NCBI GenBank assembly: GCA_023053545.1 | Contig: JAKZAN010000062.1 | Coordinates: 1 to 64,000 of the forward strand | DNA length: 64,000 nucleotides | From: Lepidurus packardi | Lineage: Eukaryota; Arthropoda; Branchiopoda; Notostraca; Triopsidae | Direction: 5' to 3' | Part shown: positions 63,384-64,000 of the stretch, piece after piece | How positions within the stretch are numbered: the first letter of the stretch is position 1 | Layout: every line of letters begins with the position of its first letter | The notes under the pieces: model-generated | Database searches by the model: none | The model's input: only the letters and a program-made list of their open reading frames with translations | Told to the model about the DNA's origin: nothing | Made by a program: the position numbers and the translations under genes

Positions 63384-64000
63384 TTGAAAGATCCAAAAAG
63401 ATATACAATTACCGCTGCACTTCCGTATACAAACGGCCCCATCCATATCGGGCATCTTGCTGGGGTATATGTACCTTCTGATATTTATTCACGATACTTG
63501 CGTTTGCAAGGCAGAGATGTGGCATTTATTTGTGGAAGCGACGAGCATGGCGTGGCTATTTCGATGAAAGCGAAAAAGGAGGGCCTAACGCCACAAGAAG
63601 TTATCGATAAATATGATGGTATTATCCGAAAGTCATTTATTGATTTTGGAATTTCGTTTGATAATTACTCCCGCACTTCAGCGCCGATACATCATGAAAC
63701 TGCTTCTGCATTTTTCAGGAAATTATATCTTGACGGCAAGTTTATTGAAGATATTACGGAACAATTATATGACGCAAAAGCAAATCAATTTTTAGCAGAT
63801 CGTTTTGTGACAGGCACCTGTCCGCGTTGCAATAACGATGAGGCATATGGCGATCAATGTGAAAAATGTGGCGCGTCGTTAAACGCAACTGATTTAATCA
63901 ATCCCAAATCAACTATAACGGGAGAAACGCCAATTTTAAAAAGTACCAAACACTGGTTTTTACCGCTAGATCAATATGATTCTTTTCTTAGAGAATGGAT
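63384..64000 (+). CDS. metG: methionyl-tRNA synthetase (partial, 5' end only)
   Basis: The enzyme charges tRNA-Met in the cytoplasm. The visible 205 residues begin [24 protein letters not shown] with the class I HIGH motif, followed by [11 protein letters not shown], and the zinc knuckle [27 protein letters not shown] follows. The start is TTG at 63384: an in-frame TAA lies at 63375 and no ATG precedes the conserved N-terminus. The C-terminal half with the KMSKS motif is outside the window. It is divergent from ldcA. Confidence 0.97.
   Translation, partial: MKDPKRYTITAALPYTNGPIHIGHLAGVYVPSDIYSRYLRLQGRDVAFICGSDEHGVAISMKAKKEGLTPQEVIDKYDGIIRKSFIDFGISFDNYSRTSAPIHHETASAFFRKLYLDGKFIEDITEQLYDAKANQFLADRFVTGTCPRCNNDEAYGDQCEKCGASLNATDLINPKSTITGETPILKSTKHWFLPLDQYDSFLREW

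Noticed and set aside
1-64000. Mobile elements, integrases, restriction or abortive-infection genes
   Set aside because: None recognised on either strand; the variable parts are surface-protein genes and intergenic repeats.

Overview
The window looks like chromosome of a Flavobacteriaceae bacterium (Flavobacterium or a close relative). The DNA is AT-rich. Many genes are preceded by the Bacteroidetes -7 box TAnnTTTG rather than a Shine-Dalgarno site. Several exported proteins end in type IX secretion (T9SS) sorting domains, and a PorP/SprF-family protein is present. Housekeeping genes (pdxA, ribE, mce, rbfA, mfd, yraN, metG) are interleaved with very large surface-protein genes. I saw no transposase, integrase, prophage or CRISPR array.

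Layout. 1-1147: pdxA (partial, minus) and ribE (plus), with -7 boxes facing each other. 1460-5994: an SGNH hydrolase and an MBOAT acyltransferase, convergent with a second SGNH hydrolase and a glucosaminidase; together they suggest O-acetylation and turnover of wall or surface polysaccharide. 6119-8124: a ChrA-type transporter behind two small PH-like membrane proteins. 8239-14140: a five-gene minus-strand operon for exported proteins (short T9SS protein, beta-barrel, 916-residue stalk/YadA-like-head fibre, SUMF1-domain protein, four-fold SIYYGG repeat protein). A 7TM-AraC regulator with a broken frame diverges from it. 15733-19800: an FN3-array T9SS protein with nine near-identical 288-nt units. 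19936-23135: DoxX-like protein, tRNA(CAU), mce, rbfA and a LolC/E-like permease. 23717-29818: a HTH-like/helical protein, a dead glycosyltransferase fragment, a GT2 enzyme, three poorly characterised genes and an SbtA-like permease.

30186-46445 is a gliding/adhesin-type surface locus: an SprB-repeat protein, a giant adhesin with SprB repeats, DUF11-like repeats, eleven 288-nt units and a type B sorting domain, then PorP/SprF and an OmpA/PD40 protein. The giant gene carries three +1 base insertions within about 160 nt that together restore the frame. The OmpA gene is split from its signal peptide by a +1 in an A9 tract, as is the AraC-type regulator. 46610-51087: a small ORF, tRNA-Arg(CCU) and a beta-helix T9SS protein. 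51290-64000: M13 peptidase, NTF2-like protein, a TDH-like SDR, a lipoprotein plus mfd, a metzincin T9SS protease, yraN, an LD-carboxypeptidase and the start of metG.

The most interesting items are the 8.2-14.1 kb fibre operon with its possibly phase-variable regulator, and a four-copy structured intergenic repeat (1211, 23147, 46498, 54427) whose two best copies show compensatory changes in two stems. Also notable are the two independent 96-residue tandem arrays and the clustered +1 frame breaks, which may be slippage, phase variation or assembly error. All identifications come from reading the sequence; no database search was run.
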